From Lunularia cruciata (Eukaryota > Streptophyta > Marchantiopsida > Lunulariales > Lunulariaceae): 64,000 bases of DNA. The stretch is from NCBI GenBank assembly GCA_948567375.1, contig OX419757.1:61008001-61072000 (forward strand), written 5' to 3'. A program made the position numbers and the translations under genes. The notes beneath the pieces are model-generated. The model saw only the letters and a program-made list of their open reading frames with translations. It was not told the origin of the DNA and did no database searches. This document shows positions 53,917 to 64,000 of the stretch, piece after piece (the first letter of the stretch is position 1; every line of letters starts with the position of its first letter).

Positions 53917-55505
53917 TAACCAATTCAGCTCCACTTCCAACCACCTCTGCTCTAGTAGTAGGAACTGCACCATCCCTACTCTCACACAACGTGGCAGCCA
54001 ACCAGAATACTGGAGCTGGGTCAACTTCCAATGTAAACATATCACTGGCCAAAAACAAAGGATGTTGCATAATCAGCTGAGCCGCTCCCAACATCATGCT
54101 AGACTCAGTTTGTGTAGTAGCAAGTAACTGACTAGCAGGTAGTCCATCATGTACTCCATCACCACCTACCACACTTGCACTGGGATGTCTAGGAACCATG
54201 GATGTTGTCTGTAATGCCTTAGATAGCGTAAAAGGCTAGGGAAGTCTGACCTGTCTCCCAACCTCTCCTCTATGTGGGTCCAACTCCATTGATGCTCCTC
54301 TAGGCTTTGGAGCACGTATTGCACTCCTAGTCACTGCTGCAGATGCATCCACCTGTGCTGGTCCGCACATAAAGTCCAAAGCATCTCTATCACCAACATA
54401 TGAGGTGGAAGCCTCAGCACCCAAATCTGATCTCCTCTAACCAATGGCCATACTAGCCAATCTATACTCCAATTGCTCAATCCAAGAAGCCATAGCTGTG
54501 TCAAAAGTAAGGGCAGGTACTGCACCTCTACTAGGTGTAGATCCTCTCCCACCACCTCTACCACCTCGTCCTCCATGAACTAGAGCTCCTCTACTACCTG
54601 CCATAGCAGCCCTACCACTCTGTAACTCTAAGTGTAGGTCAAAACAACGGTCACTAGTGTGACCAAATCTGTGGCAGTACTCACATTGCCTCTGTGCTGG
54701 CTATGATGCACACAAGGTATTAGGTCCACTACCCTGAGTACACTCTCTTCGATGGTGAATTCCACCACAAGTCCAACAAGCAACACCACCACTCACTGGC
54801 TGCTGTTGACCCAAAAATGAGGGTAAGGGTCTAACTCCACTAGGCCCTCCACTCGCTCCATAGGATCTGGGCTGTCCACCCTGTCCTTGAAAACCAACTG
54901 GGCGTGGTGCACTCTGTTGCACTCTAGAAGAAGTCACAGCCGTGGATGAGGTCTCCCTACCAAATCCAAATGTCACCACTCTCTCCTCCACCATGTTGAG
55001 CTCAATACGCTCAGCCAAATCAAAGACCTCTGCCAAAGTAGGCAAAGTAGCATGTAACAACGTAACATCACGAACTCTACGTTGTAACTCCCTGTCCAGT
55101 ATCCCATACCAAAATTGGACTGCATGGGCCTCAGTAACTCCTTTAGTGAAACTGATCAGCTGCCTCATGCGAGTGTATGCCTCACGTAGGCTCTCTCCAG
55201 CCTTCCGCTAGAACTCCTGCAAGCTCCTCAGCTTGTCAGTCCGCACTCCCTGGTAGTTCTGCCTCAAACATAGGAAGAACTCCACCATGGGGTTAAACCT
55301 CGGTACCACACCACCTCCTGCAGCGGTACCTCCACTTGTAGTAGCACTATCTCCAACTAGTGCACCTCCACTAGCTCCACCCACACTATTTGAGCTAGAA
55401 CTCAGAAGTATAGCCAAACTACTCCTAGCCACCAAACCTAAAGTGATAGAGATATAGTTTGGAGACCAATACTGTCTCCATAACTCGATCTCCTCCAAGT
55501 GAGCT
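53912..55505 (-). pseudogene. Element B gag and start of protease region (other side of H)
   Basis: Minus-strand pieces 55498-55208, 55168-54701, 54576-54236 (mixed frames) and 54199-53912. Gag-like text is WYGILDRELQRRVRDVTLL and LAEVFDLAERIELNMVEERV. The knuckle CWTCGGIHHRREC (about 54780-54738) has one residue fewer than the usual CX2CX4HX4C. An RGG-type stretch (GGRGGRGGGRG) lies near 54560. The frame at 53912 continues into the protease region at 31634 across the H insertion. Confidence 0.75.
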
Positions 55506-55990
55506 CTCCTAACTCATGGAAGTCATCCATCGGCGGATCCTCAAGATGCTGAAACAACCCTTTCCATGCCATGAAGGGTTTGAACAAAGTTGGGTTCCGC
55601 ATCTACTGCAAATCACACCAACTATTGAACTCCTAGATGAAGTCATCCAACTCAATAGTACCCACTATACCAGAGTAACACCTAGGGCCTTTGGAGGCCC
55701 CATAAATCTTGTCCATGTCCCACAACAACGGTGCGGACACACCAAGTGCACTCTCAACTAAATCAGCACACAAAGTCAGTCCCGTGTTGCACTCTCAACT
55801 AAATCAACACACCAAGTGCACTCTCAACTAAGTCAGTCCCGTGTTGCACCGTCTCATAAAGCAACACGGGACTGACTTTGCCACCATTTGGCATTTGACA
55901 TAAGAGAAGTTTGTATCTAAGTCCTAAGCTACCAGGATCACCAAGAATGAGATCAAACCGCCTCTCCTAGCCAAAGCTACATGTGTATAG
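55506..55990. other. Left-over segment between B gag and element I, with hairpin repeats
   Basis: No gene and no LTR of the short A/B type was found here, so the 5' end of B seems lost. CAAGTGCACTCTCAACTA is repeated (55743 and 55813), and AAGTCAGTCCCGTGTTGC occurs at 55773-55790 and 55830-55847, then inverted at 55861-55878. Confidence 0.6.
55830..55878. repeat. 18-bp perfect hairpin with a direct extra copy of one arm
   Basis: The arms are 55830-55847 and 55861-55878, with a 13-base loop. The left arm is also present at 55773-55790. Confidence 0.9.
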
Positions 55991-56440
55991 TGTGGTGCAA
56001 TTGAAGCAATGCCTTGACAGATCTGAGAGGAATTGTAGTGTTGGTAGTATTCTGCATTTGTGAGTGCAATGCGAAGTTGATGTGAAGCAATTTCAATCGA
56101 GGAAGTTGTGCCTTCAGCGGAGGGGTGGAACACAATTCTGAGGCAAAGTCATTTTGCAGTGAAGTGTCGTTTTTGGGAGAGCTTGAATCATCACAATCAA
56201 GATTGTTTGGAAAGATTTGATGGAGTTGTGATTATGGAGTGTTAATTTGTGACAAGACTGCGAATCAGTGCTTGTTACTCTCTTTTGGGTGTGGTTTCTA
56301 CCTGAGAGATTAAAGACGCAACCAAGAAGAACTACAATTGTTACTTTGCTTTGTATTTGACCAATTCTGACTCGTGTCTCTGCGGGAACAAACTTTACTT
56401 ACCCGATTACCGCAAAAGTGATATTTGCCGGGTTGTCACA
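55991..56440 (+). repeat. Collapsed 5' LTR of I (450 bp)
   Basis: It begins with the true LTR start TGTGGTGC and then jumps to AATTGAAGCAATGCC, which in the H LTR lies about 3.4 kb further on (near 50500). GTGC is present on both sides of the jump. It ends GGGTTGTCACA like the full LTR. Confidence 0.85.
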
Positions 56441-56447
56441 TGATTTT

Positions 56448-56465
56448 TGGCGCCACTGCCGGGGA
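56448..56465 (+). other. Primer-binding site of I (Asp tRNA type)
   Basis: TGGCGCCACTGCCGGGGA, with two changes from that of H. Confidence 0.85.
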
Positions 56466-56528
56466 TACAAATCTCGGAAGTGGAAGAATACAAAGCCAAA
56501 TTCAAAACTGGGTATCAACAAAATATGA

Positions 56529-58583
56529 ATGTCTGCATCGAAAGAACAATGGGAAGAGAGAGCTCAAAGACGAGCACTGCAGCGTGAAGAAGACAAACGT
56601 CTGAACGTTCCATCCACTATGGACAAAACCAAACGAGAGGCGTTGGACTTTCAACTCCTTCATGAAGTGCAAGAAGCCTTGCAAGAACTTGACCAGAAGA
56701 AATGCGAAGGCGGTTGGCAAGGCTTCTTCGCATCTCCCTTTTTGTCCAAGAAGAAGAAAGAATCGAGTGGCCAAACATATGCATTGTGGCCCAGTACACC
56801 GACTTCCCCTAGAGCTGGAAAGGAAGTCGCGTCCTTGAAGAACTTTGTTTGTGAAAAGAAAGCACGTACACTTACTGAAGACGAGTGTCAACATCTTCTA
56901 CGCACGATTCCTCGGTTATCCCGAAGGAATTTTGAAGAACCAATCAAAGGTGTTGAGCCTGAATCTTCCACTTGGGTTGAAGTCAACACCCTCATAGCAG
57001 AAATTGTCGAAGAAGATCCCACCTTGAATTTGACAAATTGGAATCCCTGGGCTGACACCACGATGTCAATACCAGCCAATCCTTCAATTCCGTCAAGTTC
57101 AACACTACCTCAGCCGATCCCAGTGCATCGAACAATGACTTCGTTGCCTGTCACCCGACACGCCTATCAAAAGTACAAGGGGACAGAACAAGACAAAGAC
57201 CCCAATGAATTCATCAAAGAATTCAAAGTCATCTCCTTTGCTAACAAGGAGCAGGACTCGGCGGATCGACTGAGAATTTTCCCAAGTTTGCTCCGAAAGA
57301 AAGCTCGGAGCTGGTACACCCATGTGACCCAGAAGGGGTTCGTACCAACGGACTGGGCAGACTTGAGAAACAACTTCATAGAACGATTCCGGGAGGTTGA
57401 TTACGACACGAATGTCTTTGCGGCACTCAACAATTTAGACCACAGCAAGAAGGAGAAGTTGAGAGACTACTCCGAGCGGTTCATGGCACTATTGAACCGA
57501 GTTCCCAAGCAATCGGGGGTGGTGGGTTACTCCGATGCCCAAGCCATTACCTGGTTCCTTGGGGGACTATCACCAGAGATACGAATCTTTGCTAGGGAGA
57601 GGAAGGTACCTTCCCTTGACAAGGTCCTCAAACATGTTGCTCGTTACGAGGCGGCCCACTCTCACTCTGCCGGTAACCGGAGAAATCAGGAGAAGAAAGG
57701 CAAGAAGCCCAGAAGGAGAGCTTTACGCAGCACATCCCCTTCTTCGGATGAATCCTCCACGTCTTCAAGCTCTTCTTCAAAATCCGAAGAAGAATCAAAG
57801 CCAAGACGCGTCAAAATCGTGGGGGCAAGAAACCCATGACTCCTCCAGCCAAGAGTGTAAATAAGGCGGATACCAAGCTGGATGCCCTCATCAAGGAGTT
57901 TTTGGATTTCAAGATCCGGATGATTGGGGCCAAAGACAAAAGGAAGGCCCCAGCATTTGGGAGATTGAATGTATGGTGCACCGCATGTGGCAAATCAGGC
58001 CACGCAACACAAAATGCAATACTTGTAATGTATTCTCGGTGCAGCAAATTGATTGGGTTTTGGGATGGAACCAAGACGAGGACGAAGATGCTGTGTACCA
58101 AACACAAGAAGTACAGCCTCAAGCGAGCACATTGTATCAAGGTCCAAGGTTTGGACCCAGGGAGTATAACCCCAATGCTCCTTCACGAAGACCACCGATG
58201 AGCAACCAAAATTGCCCTCAGAATGTTGCACTTGGAGCCTGCTATAATTGTGGTTCGATGAGACATTGGTCTCCAAACTGTCCCTAGCCAAGAAGGCAAA
58301 TTGGGTACGTTCCCCTGTGCAGAAATTGTAAAGGATCGGGGCATACAAGCAACCAATGTCCTCACCCACCAAACCTGAAGCCGCCTGTAAAGTATGTACA
58401 GACCCCCGCTAAGCGTGCAGCACTGCAGCCAAAGGGGGATATGAGTGTAAATTGCATCACTCTTGAGGAAGAAAGACCTCAAGAAGGAAGTCCGGCCTCA
58501 AAAGGAGAATGGCCAGATCTTGAACTTTTGAAAGTCGAGACACGCTCCAGCAAGAAGAAGCGTGATCCCAAAGAACTGAGTAC
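56529..58583 (+). pseudogene. Element I gag (436 codons open, then frameshifts; cut by F3)
   Basis: Starts MSASKEQWEERAQRR and is open to 57839. Capsid-like part: LLRKKARSWYTHVTQKG, DYSERFMALLNRVPKQSG, TWFLGGLSPEIRIFARE. A frameshift near 57815 ends the long frame. A 1-base loss breaks the first knuckle (CTACGKSGHATQ). The second (CYNCGSMRHWSPNC, then a stop) and third (CRNCKGSGHTSNQC) are still readable at about 58237-58360. The frame reaches LST at 58583, where the F3 LTR enters. Confidence 0.85.
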
Positions 58584-59262
58584 TGTAACACCCATTTGTG
58601 CATGTGTGTGGTATTGTGATATTTAGCTTGGTATTACAAGTACTTAAGAGATATTATTTATATAGAGATAAAGGATGGTTCTATATTAGTCATGGTTAGC
58701 TAAAGTTAGTCATAGCTAAGATAGATGGGACCTTACTTTAGAGGAAGTAGAAAAGATGAGCACCACTATTTTGGATTTTAGTGTGTTGACTTGGTATTAT
58801 TCCTAGGTGTTTGGCTTTGGGGAAAGAGTTGAGAACTCTTGGGCCCGCAAGCCTTTTTGTTTTGGATTCTTCTTTAGTCCAAGGATAGCCCATGTGAAGG
58901 AATCCTTGCTTTAGTGGTTGGGTCAAGATAAGGGGAATATGCCCATGTGAATGGATATTCCTTTCTACTTTTTGACTTTACTTGACTTTTAGTCTAGTAA
59001 CTTGAGTTACTACGGTAATTAGTAACTTTGGTACGTAACTATTTCACAAGTATATAAACAAGGAGTGAGGAGGTACTCATCATCCTTTCATTTGCAACTA
59101 TCTCTCTCTCATTGAGTTCTCTAGTGAGCAATGTCTTGAGTCTTGGAGTGTTAGCCTTGGAGGAGTATGATGGAGTTGGGGTTCCTTGCCTTCTTAGTCC
59201 ATGGTGCGCTACCATAATAGCCATCAGAGGTTCATCCTGAGTGAGAGACAGGCCGGCTCACA
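58584..59262 (+). repeat. 5' LTR of F3 (679 bp)
   Basis: TGTAACACCCATTTGTGC to GCCGGCTCACA. TATA-like TATATAAACA at 59051-59060. Confidence 0.95.
59051..59060 (+). promoter_or_regulatory. TATA box of the F LTR
   Basis: TATATAAACA, about 200 bp before the LTR end; the same in F1 and F2. Confidence 0.6.
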
Positions 59263-59266
59263 TTTT

Positions 59267-59284
59267 TGGTTCCGTTGCTGGGAC
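59267..59284 (+). other. Primer-binding site of F3
   Basis: TGGTTCCGTTGCTGGGAC, four bases after the LTR. The donor tRNA was not assigned. Confidence 0.7.
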
Positions 59285-59303
59285 CTCTCTAGAAGGCAAG
59301 ATA

Positions 59304-59474
59304 ATGTTCCGCGTCCAATTCTACATTAGGCAGAAGGAGGCTATGAGAGCTCACTTGGAGAGAACATTAGGAGAGGAGAGGGCTGAACTTATGTTAGAGA
59401 ACCAAGATCCATTTGTATACCCTGTAGTTCATTATGATGTCTTTGAGGTGATTTTGTACATCTTGTACACATGA
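59304..59474 (+). CDS. F3 first leader ORF (56 codons)
   Basis: Same as F1 44239-44069, ATG about 40 bp after the LTR. Its reality as a protein is uncertain. Confidence 0.4.
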   Translation: MFRVQFYIRQKEAMRAHLERTLGEERAELMLENQDPFVYPVVHYDVFEVILYILYT

Positions 59475-60122
59475 GAGGAATTGGAGAGATTGTGTGAGGT
59501 GGATTGCAGATTTTGGGGATTAAGGTGATTTTGGGCAAAATCTCAAGTTTGAGATCTGGACTTGAGATTTCTACACATGATAGCTTGGGTTATCTTTCAG
59601 TTAGCACACTTGAAATTATTGAGAGAGCTTCTATGCGCACTGGGCTAGAATTTTTGAAAGTTGATAGGGTAAAGTGCTCCCGCAACTGCATGCTCTCTGG
59701 AAAATTGTACAGAGTCTGCCATTTCTTCAATTTTTAGTGAATTGTCCTGAAAATTTCCAAGAAAATTCAATGCATTGTATCCTACATGGTGCCACAAAAA
59801 TTAGAGAGAGATCATTTTTGCGCAGTGCGTTATGAGTTTTTGAAGTGAGGGGGGTGGTTTTCAGACCAAATCTGAAATATGGGTGCTGAATAGAAAGGTG
59901 TCTAGGCCAAATGGCTTGATGAAAAGATCTAAAATTTTGCAGGGAGGGACGCCCTAGAGTTGTGATCAAGTGTGGAAAATTTCAGAGGACTGTGACATAT
60001 TCGTTGGGAGATTTGAGTGACATTGTGAGGAAGGGTCAATTCTGCAGAGTGGAGATCTCATGCATGAGAAATTTGAGATCAACAAAAAGCATGTTTGAGT
60101 GTTTAGATTCATCTTTGGGAAC
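59475..60122 (+). other. F3 leader between the two small ORFs
   Basis: Open pieces in several frames (59504-59737, 59962-60150) but no motif. The matching segment in F1 is nearly identical, so conservation says nothing about coding. An intron linking the two small ORFs is possible. Confidence 0.4.
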
Positions 60123-60596
60123 ATGGAGGGTCATCAAGAGTGGAAATTGAGATTATGCAAGGTTCCCCAAGGGTTTGAGGTGATTGTAGGGGTGGATTTG
60201 AGGAAAAGAGAGTTTACAATAGAATTTGAAGAGAGTGTTGAGAGGATCCAAAAACCTACACCACTTGGAGGAAAGAGTGAGTCTAAGTGCTTTCTATGTG
60301 GAGAGAAGGGACATAAGGCAAGTTCATGTCCATTAACCTTTGAGAGCAAGAGATTGAGGGAAAGGAGAGGCTTACTTGACTTGGGTTTGCATGTTGGACC
60401 TTCTTCACCAAGATTGGGAGGGAGAAGATCTAAGACCAAGGAGTTGTGTGAGGTTTGTGGAGTTGAAGGACTTCCAAAAGGACATGAGTGTAGTGGAGTA
60501 AAAGCACTTTTGGAAACTTTGGTGAAGGATCTTGGAGAGAGTCTTAGTACAGCTACAGAAATACTACCACCTTCATCAGCTAGTTCTCAAGATTAG
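60123..60596 (+). CDS. F3 extra ORF upstream of gag: small zinc-knuckle protein
   Basis: Apparently the same 157-residue product as in F1: CFLCGEKGHKASSC and CEVCGVEGLPKGHEC. The start is the first ATG of the frame (60123); the frame is open a little further upstream without an ATG. It ends about 235 bp before gag. Confidence 0.7.
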   Translation: MEGHQEWKLRLCKVPQGFEVIVGVDLRKREFTIEFEESVERIQKPTPLGGKSESKCFLCGEKGHKASSCPLTFESKRLRERRGLLDLGLHVGPSSPRLGGRRSKTKELCEVCGVEGLPKGHECSGVKALLETLVKDLGESLSTATEILPPSSASSQD

Positions 60597-60831
60597 TGAT
60601 GGAGATAATCTTTCAACTTATGGATAAACTATCCATGAGAGTTAGATTAATATGCACTCTAGGATTTGATGTTGCTATAGAAATCTTGGAGCAACCTGAA
60701 CCTTTTGTGTTCCCTAGAGTGGATTATTCTCAGATGGTGTTAGTCATGTATATACTCTATTAGTAATAGAGTGAGAGAAAAGAAAAGAGAAAAAAAAAAT
60801 TAAGAGAAAAGAAAGATAGTGAGGGGTTAAG

Positions 60832-63800
60832 ATGGGGAAACTTCCGGTTTTCTTTGGCAAGGATGGAGAAGATGTGGAGGCCTTTGTGAGAGACTTCAAG
60901 AGAGCTTGCATAGGAAACAATGAGAGGAGGAAGAATGAGTGGGCCTCATTATTACCAGATTTCTTTGAGGATGCAGCACTTACATGGTATGAGTCAGAAT
61001 ACCAAAAGAGAGAGAGGAGAGAGGGGGAAGAGGAGTCTTGGGAGACTTTGACTTCAGCACTCATTGAGAACTTTCTTCCTGATGAGAGTTATGAGAGATT
61101 GATGAGTGAGGTTACATTTCTCAAGCAAGGAGATGGAGAGAAAGTGAGGGTCTATGTGGAAAGAGTGGAAAAGTTGGAGTCCAGATTTCGCATAGTGTTG
61201 AGGAAGGGTGGGGATGATGTGGAGACTACAATGATTGGCATAGGGGCCATGCTCACCAAGAATTTTGTGGGAGGATTGAGACCACAAATTAGAAGCAAGG
61301 TGAGATATGAGAAACCTTCTTCCAAGGTTGAAGCTATCAAGATCGCAATTCGTATGGAGGAGAGTTTGGAAGGGGATGAGAGTGATTTGGTGGTGAAGGA
61401 GGTTGTGCATCCTCCTCAAGGCTACAAGTATGGTGGAACTTCTGATACTTTGGTGACAAGGGTTGCACCACAAGTAGTAGTTGCTCCAATTCTTGCACCT
61501 CCACCAAAAGATCCACTCCAAACCATCACAGAACAACTTGCGGATCTCAAGATCAATGTGGTGCAACTATGGGAGAAGAGAGAGGTGGATCAGAATGTAG
61601 GGAGAGGACCTAGGAGTTATGGAAACTATCCATATAGAGGAGGCCAACCAGCCAACAATTTCAATGATAGAAATTGTTTTGGTTGTGGAGGAAGAGGCCA
61701 TATCCAAAGGAATTGCCCAAATTCCACTTACCATGGAGGAAGGGGTTATGAGGGAGCCAATAGAGGGAAAGAGGGAGGTAGTGAAACCCAAGTGGCTCCT
61801 AATCCCAACAAAGGTAAGGGGATAGCATCCATAGATGTGGTTGAGAGCAAGTATGAGAAGGGAGAGTGCTCAAACTCCAAGGGTCTTAATTTGGAGCTTT
61901 TGGCACAAGAGAAGAAGAGAGCTCGTTTTGCAGAGGATGTTCACTCTTCTCAAGGATTTACTTCAAGCAAGGATACTCCTATGTCTACTAGGAGCACTCG
62001 CACCTCAACACCATCAACAACAAAGACTCCAAGGAAGAAGTTGGGGATGGAGGACTTCTTGATCTCAAAGCAACAATGGAACTACAATGTGTTGGAGGAT
62101 GTTGGTAGTCACAAGGCTAACATCACAGTGGGCCAATTAATTGCTTTGAACCCTACCTTGAGAAAGGAGCTTAGAGGTGGTTTGAGTTCTACAAGGAGCA
62201 AAAAGAAGAAGAAGGCAAAAGTTCCAGTATCAATGGGGGTGGTGGATGCCAAGCCAGCACCATGGGAGGCTTGTGAATATGCCTCCAAGATTGATGTGAG
62301 AGTGAATGGTCACAACATCAAGGATGCATTGGTTGATGGAGGATCAGCAGTGAATGCCATGTCAGAAAGGTTGATGAAGAAGTTGGGTATGATACCCTCA
62401 AGACCTTCAACATTTGTGGTGAGCATGGCAAACAAGCAACAAGTTCGACCAGTAGGGGTGATGGATAAGGTGGTAGTTTCAGTTATGGGAGTTCAAAATC
62501 TCATGACTTTCCAAGTCTTGAAGGATTCAAGCTATGACTTACTTCTTGGGAGGCCATGGTTGAGAGCAGCACGCACAACTGATCGATGGCACAAAGGGTA
62601 CTTGAGGATTGGGCCATCAAACCATAGAGTCACTGTTCCTGTGACTAACACCACCAACACTTCACATTCAGATACCCCATCTTCTAATTATTGGGAATCA
62701 GATTCTGAAGAAGGAGCTTCAGGTGTGGACACAAGCATGGAAGAGGAGACTTCCACGGAGGAAGATGAATCTGAATCTGATTCAGATGTGTATCCCTTGT
62801 GTGCTATGGATTTTGCACCTAAGCCAGAGGTTTTGAAGGACCCAGATAAATCACCATTGACACTTGAGGAGGTAGAGAGAAGGTTATCTACCCTCAAGTA
62901 TGGCCCAAATGTTACCAAGGAGGAGAAGGTGAGATTTGAGGAGATTTTCCGCAAGTTCATCCATGTGTTTGCTTTTAGTTACAAGGATTTGAAGGAAGTC
63001 ACCTTGGAGGAGCACAAGATAGAGGTGGAGTCACATGCAAGACCAATCCGCCAAAAGCAACGTCGCATTAGCCCACCAATATCTTTGGTTGTGAAGGAGG
63101 AGATTGATAAGCTCAAGGAGGCTGGATTTATCTTTGAGGTGGAGAATTCAGAATGGGTGTCTCCAATTGTCATTGTGAAGAAAAAGAATGGCAAGCTTCG
63201 GGTATGTGTGGATTACAAGAAGCTTAATGCTGTTACCAAGAAGGACTACTACCCATTGCCATTCATTGATGAGATCTTGGAGGAGGTTGCAGGTCATGAG
63301 AGGTACAGTTTTGGAGATGGTTATAGTGGATATAACCAAATAAAGATTGCACCAGAGCATCAACAACTCACCACATTCACCACACCTTGGGGAACTTACG
63401 CTTTCAAGGTCATGCCTTTTGGGCTTTGCAATGCTCCAGCCACATTCCAACGGTTCATGAACAAGGTATTTGAACCTTTCATTGGGAAATTTGTGAGAGA
63501 TTTCATTGATGACTTTTGTGTCTATGGGAGCAAGGAGGAGCACTTTGAGCACCTAATCAAAGTCTTGCAACGCTTGGATGAGGCAAATGCATCACTCAAC
63601 CCAGAGAAGTGCATTTTTGGATGTGAAGAAGGTCTACTTTTGGGGCACATCATCTCCAAGGATGGAATAGCAGTTGATCCTGAGAAGGTGAGGAAAATCT
63701 CAGACCTTCCATTCCCTTCAAGCTTGACAAAGTTACGCTAATTCTTGGGAATGGTTGGGTACTATAGGAGGTTCATCTTCTCATTTTCCAACAAGGCTTA

Positions 63801-64000
63801 TGCATTGACCATCTACATGAAGAAGGGTGTAGATTACATGGTGATTTTGGAAGACAAGGAGGCTCTCAAAGCTTTTGAGGAGCTCAAGCAATCCCTTGTT
63901 GTAGCTCCAATTCTTGCTAAACCTGATTGGAGTAAGCCTTTCATCCTCTACACTGATGCTTCTAATGTAGCTATAGGATGCACTCTTAGTCAATTAGACC
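60832..64000 (+). pseudogene. F3 gag-pol with a premature stop (partial, continues off the edge)
   Basis: It is colinear with F1 from the first codon. Gag, knuckle (CFGCGGRGHIQRNC), protease (DGGSAVNAM) and reverse transcriptase with FIDD are all open. Codon 970 is TAA (63739-63741) where F1 has CAA, which ends translation just before the RNase H part. After this the same frame stays open to the window end (RFIFSFSNKAYAL, YTDASNVAIGC). Other amino acid changes from F1 are few (for example Leu/Val at 146, His/Arg at 581, Met/Val at 732 and 888). Confidence 0.9.

Larger units (their letters stand above)
55991..58583 (+). mobile_element. Element I: G-family copy with a collapsed 5' LTR, cut by F3
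   Basis: A 450-bp 5' LTR (55991-56440), Asp-type primer-binding site and gag up to about 58583, where F3 begins. The rest lies beyond the window. It is oriented opposite to H. The gag frame is open for 436 codons, more than in H or E. Confidence 0.85.
58584..64000 (+). mobile_element. Element F3: F-family element, runs off the right edge
   Basis: 5' LTR 58584-59262 (679 bp), primer-binding site, the same long leader and gag-pol as F1. It is near-identical to F1 in inverted orientation, with only a handful of coding changes noticed. The left flank is GTAC (58580-58583); the right duplication is outside the window. Confidence 0.95.

Overview
This window looks like nuclear DNA of a land plant. 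The left 8.4 kb holds part of a spliced host gene with GT-AG introns. The rest is dominated by nested Ty3/gypsy LTR retrotransposons with primer-binding sites typical of plants (initiator-Met type and Asp type). Nothing looks bacterial, and no tRNA, rRNA or CRISPR feature was seen. The species cannot be named from the sequence; a seed-free plant is possible but is only an impression.

Layout. 1-8.4 kb: one minus-strand host gene, with a short first coding exon (8386-8371), a large acidic exon (8152-6491), a 5.47-kb intron (6490-1020) and an exon at 1019-529, continuing off the left edge. The large intron is built largely of unusual short repeats, one of which carries a hairpin whose stem is kept while its loop varies. 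8.4-11.1 kb: upstream and AT-rich DNA without a recognisable gene. 11.1-64 kb: retrotransposons, named here by letter.

A (minus, about 11.7-17.6 kb) is an old, decayed element with apparently very short LTRs, broken by insertion X (14296-15981). F0 (17572-17670) is a scrap of an F-family LTR. D (minus, 17671-25396) is a chromovirus copy split by C (plus, 19346-24978), a complete chromovirus with 423-bp LTRs and target-site duplication ACCTC; their LTRs carry heat-shock-element-like arrays. E (minus, 25397-26814) is a shrunken G-family element. B (minus, 26815-31634 plus 53912 to about 55500) is a relative of A, split by H. H (minus, 31635-53911, duplication CTCCT) is a G-family element with LTRs of about 3.8 kb that contain the remains of a long coiled-coil ORF. 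H is itself split by F1 (minus, 37158-44959, duplication GTCC), which has an uninterrupted 1608-codon gag-pol and almost identical LTRs, and by the solo LTR F2 (47027-47716, duplication GATC). I (plus, 55991-58583) is a G-family copy whose 5' LTR has shrunk to 450 bp, cut by F3 (plus, 58584 to the window end), a near twin of F1 in inverted orientation.

The insertion order can be read from who interrupts whom: A and B are oldest, then D and H, then C, F2, F1 and F3. The most noteworthy signals are the LTR-encoded coiled-coil ORF of the G family, the heat-shock-like arrays of the C/D LTRs, an extra zinc-knuckle ORF upstream of gag in the F family, and the hairpin repeat in the host intron. All similarity and family statements come from reading motifs and comparing copies by eye; no alignment or database search was run.
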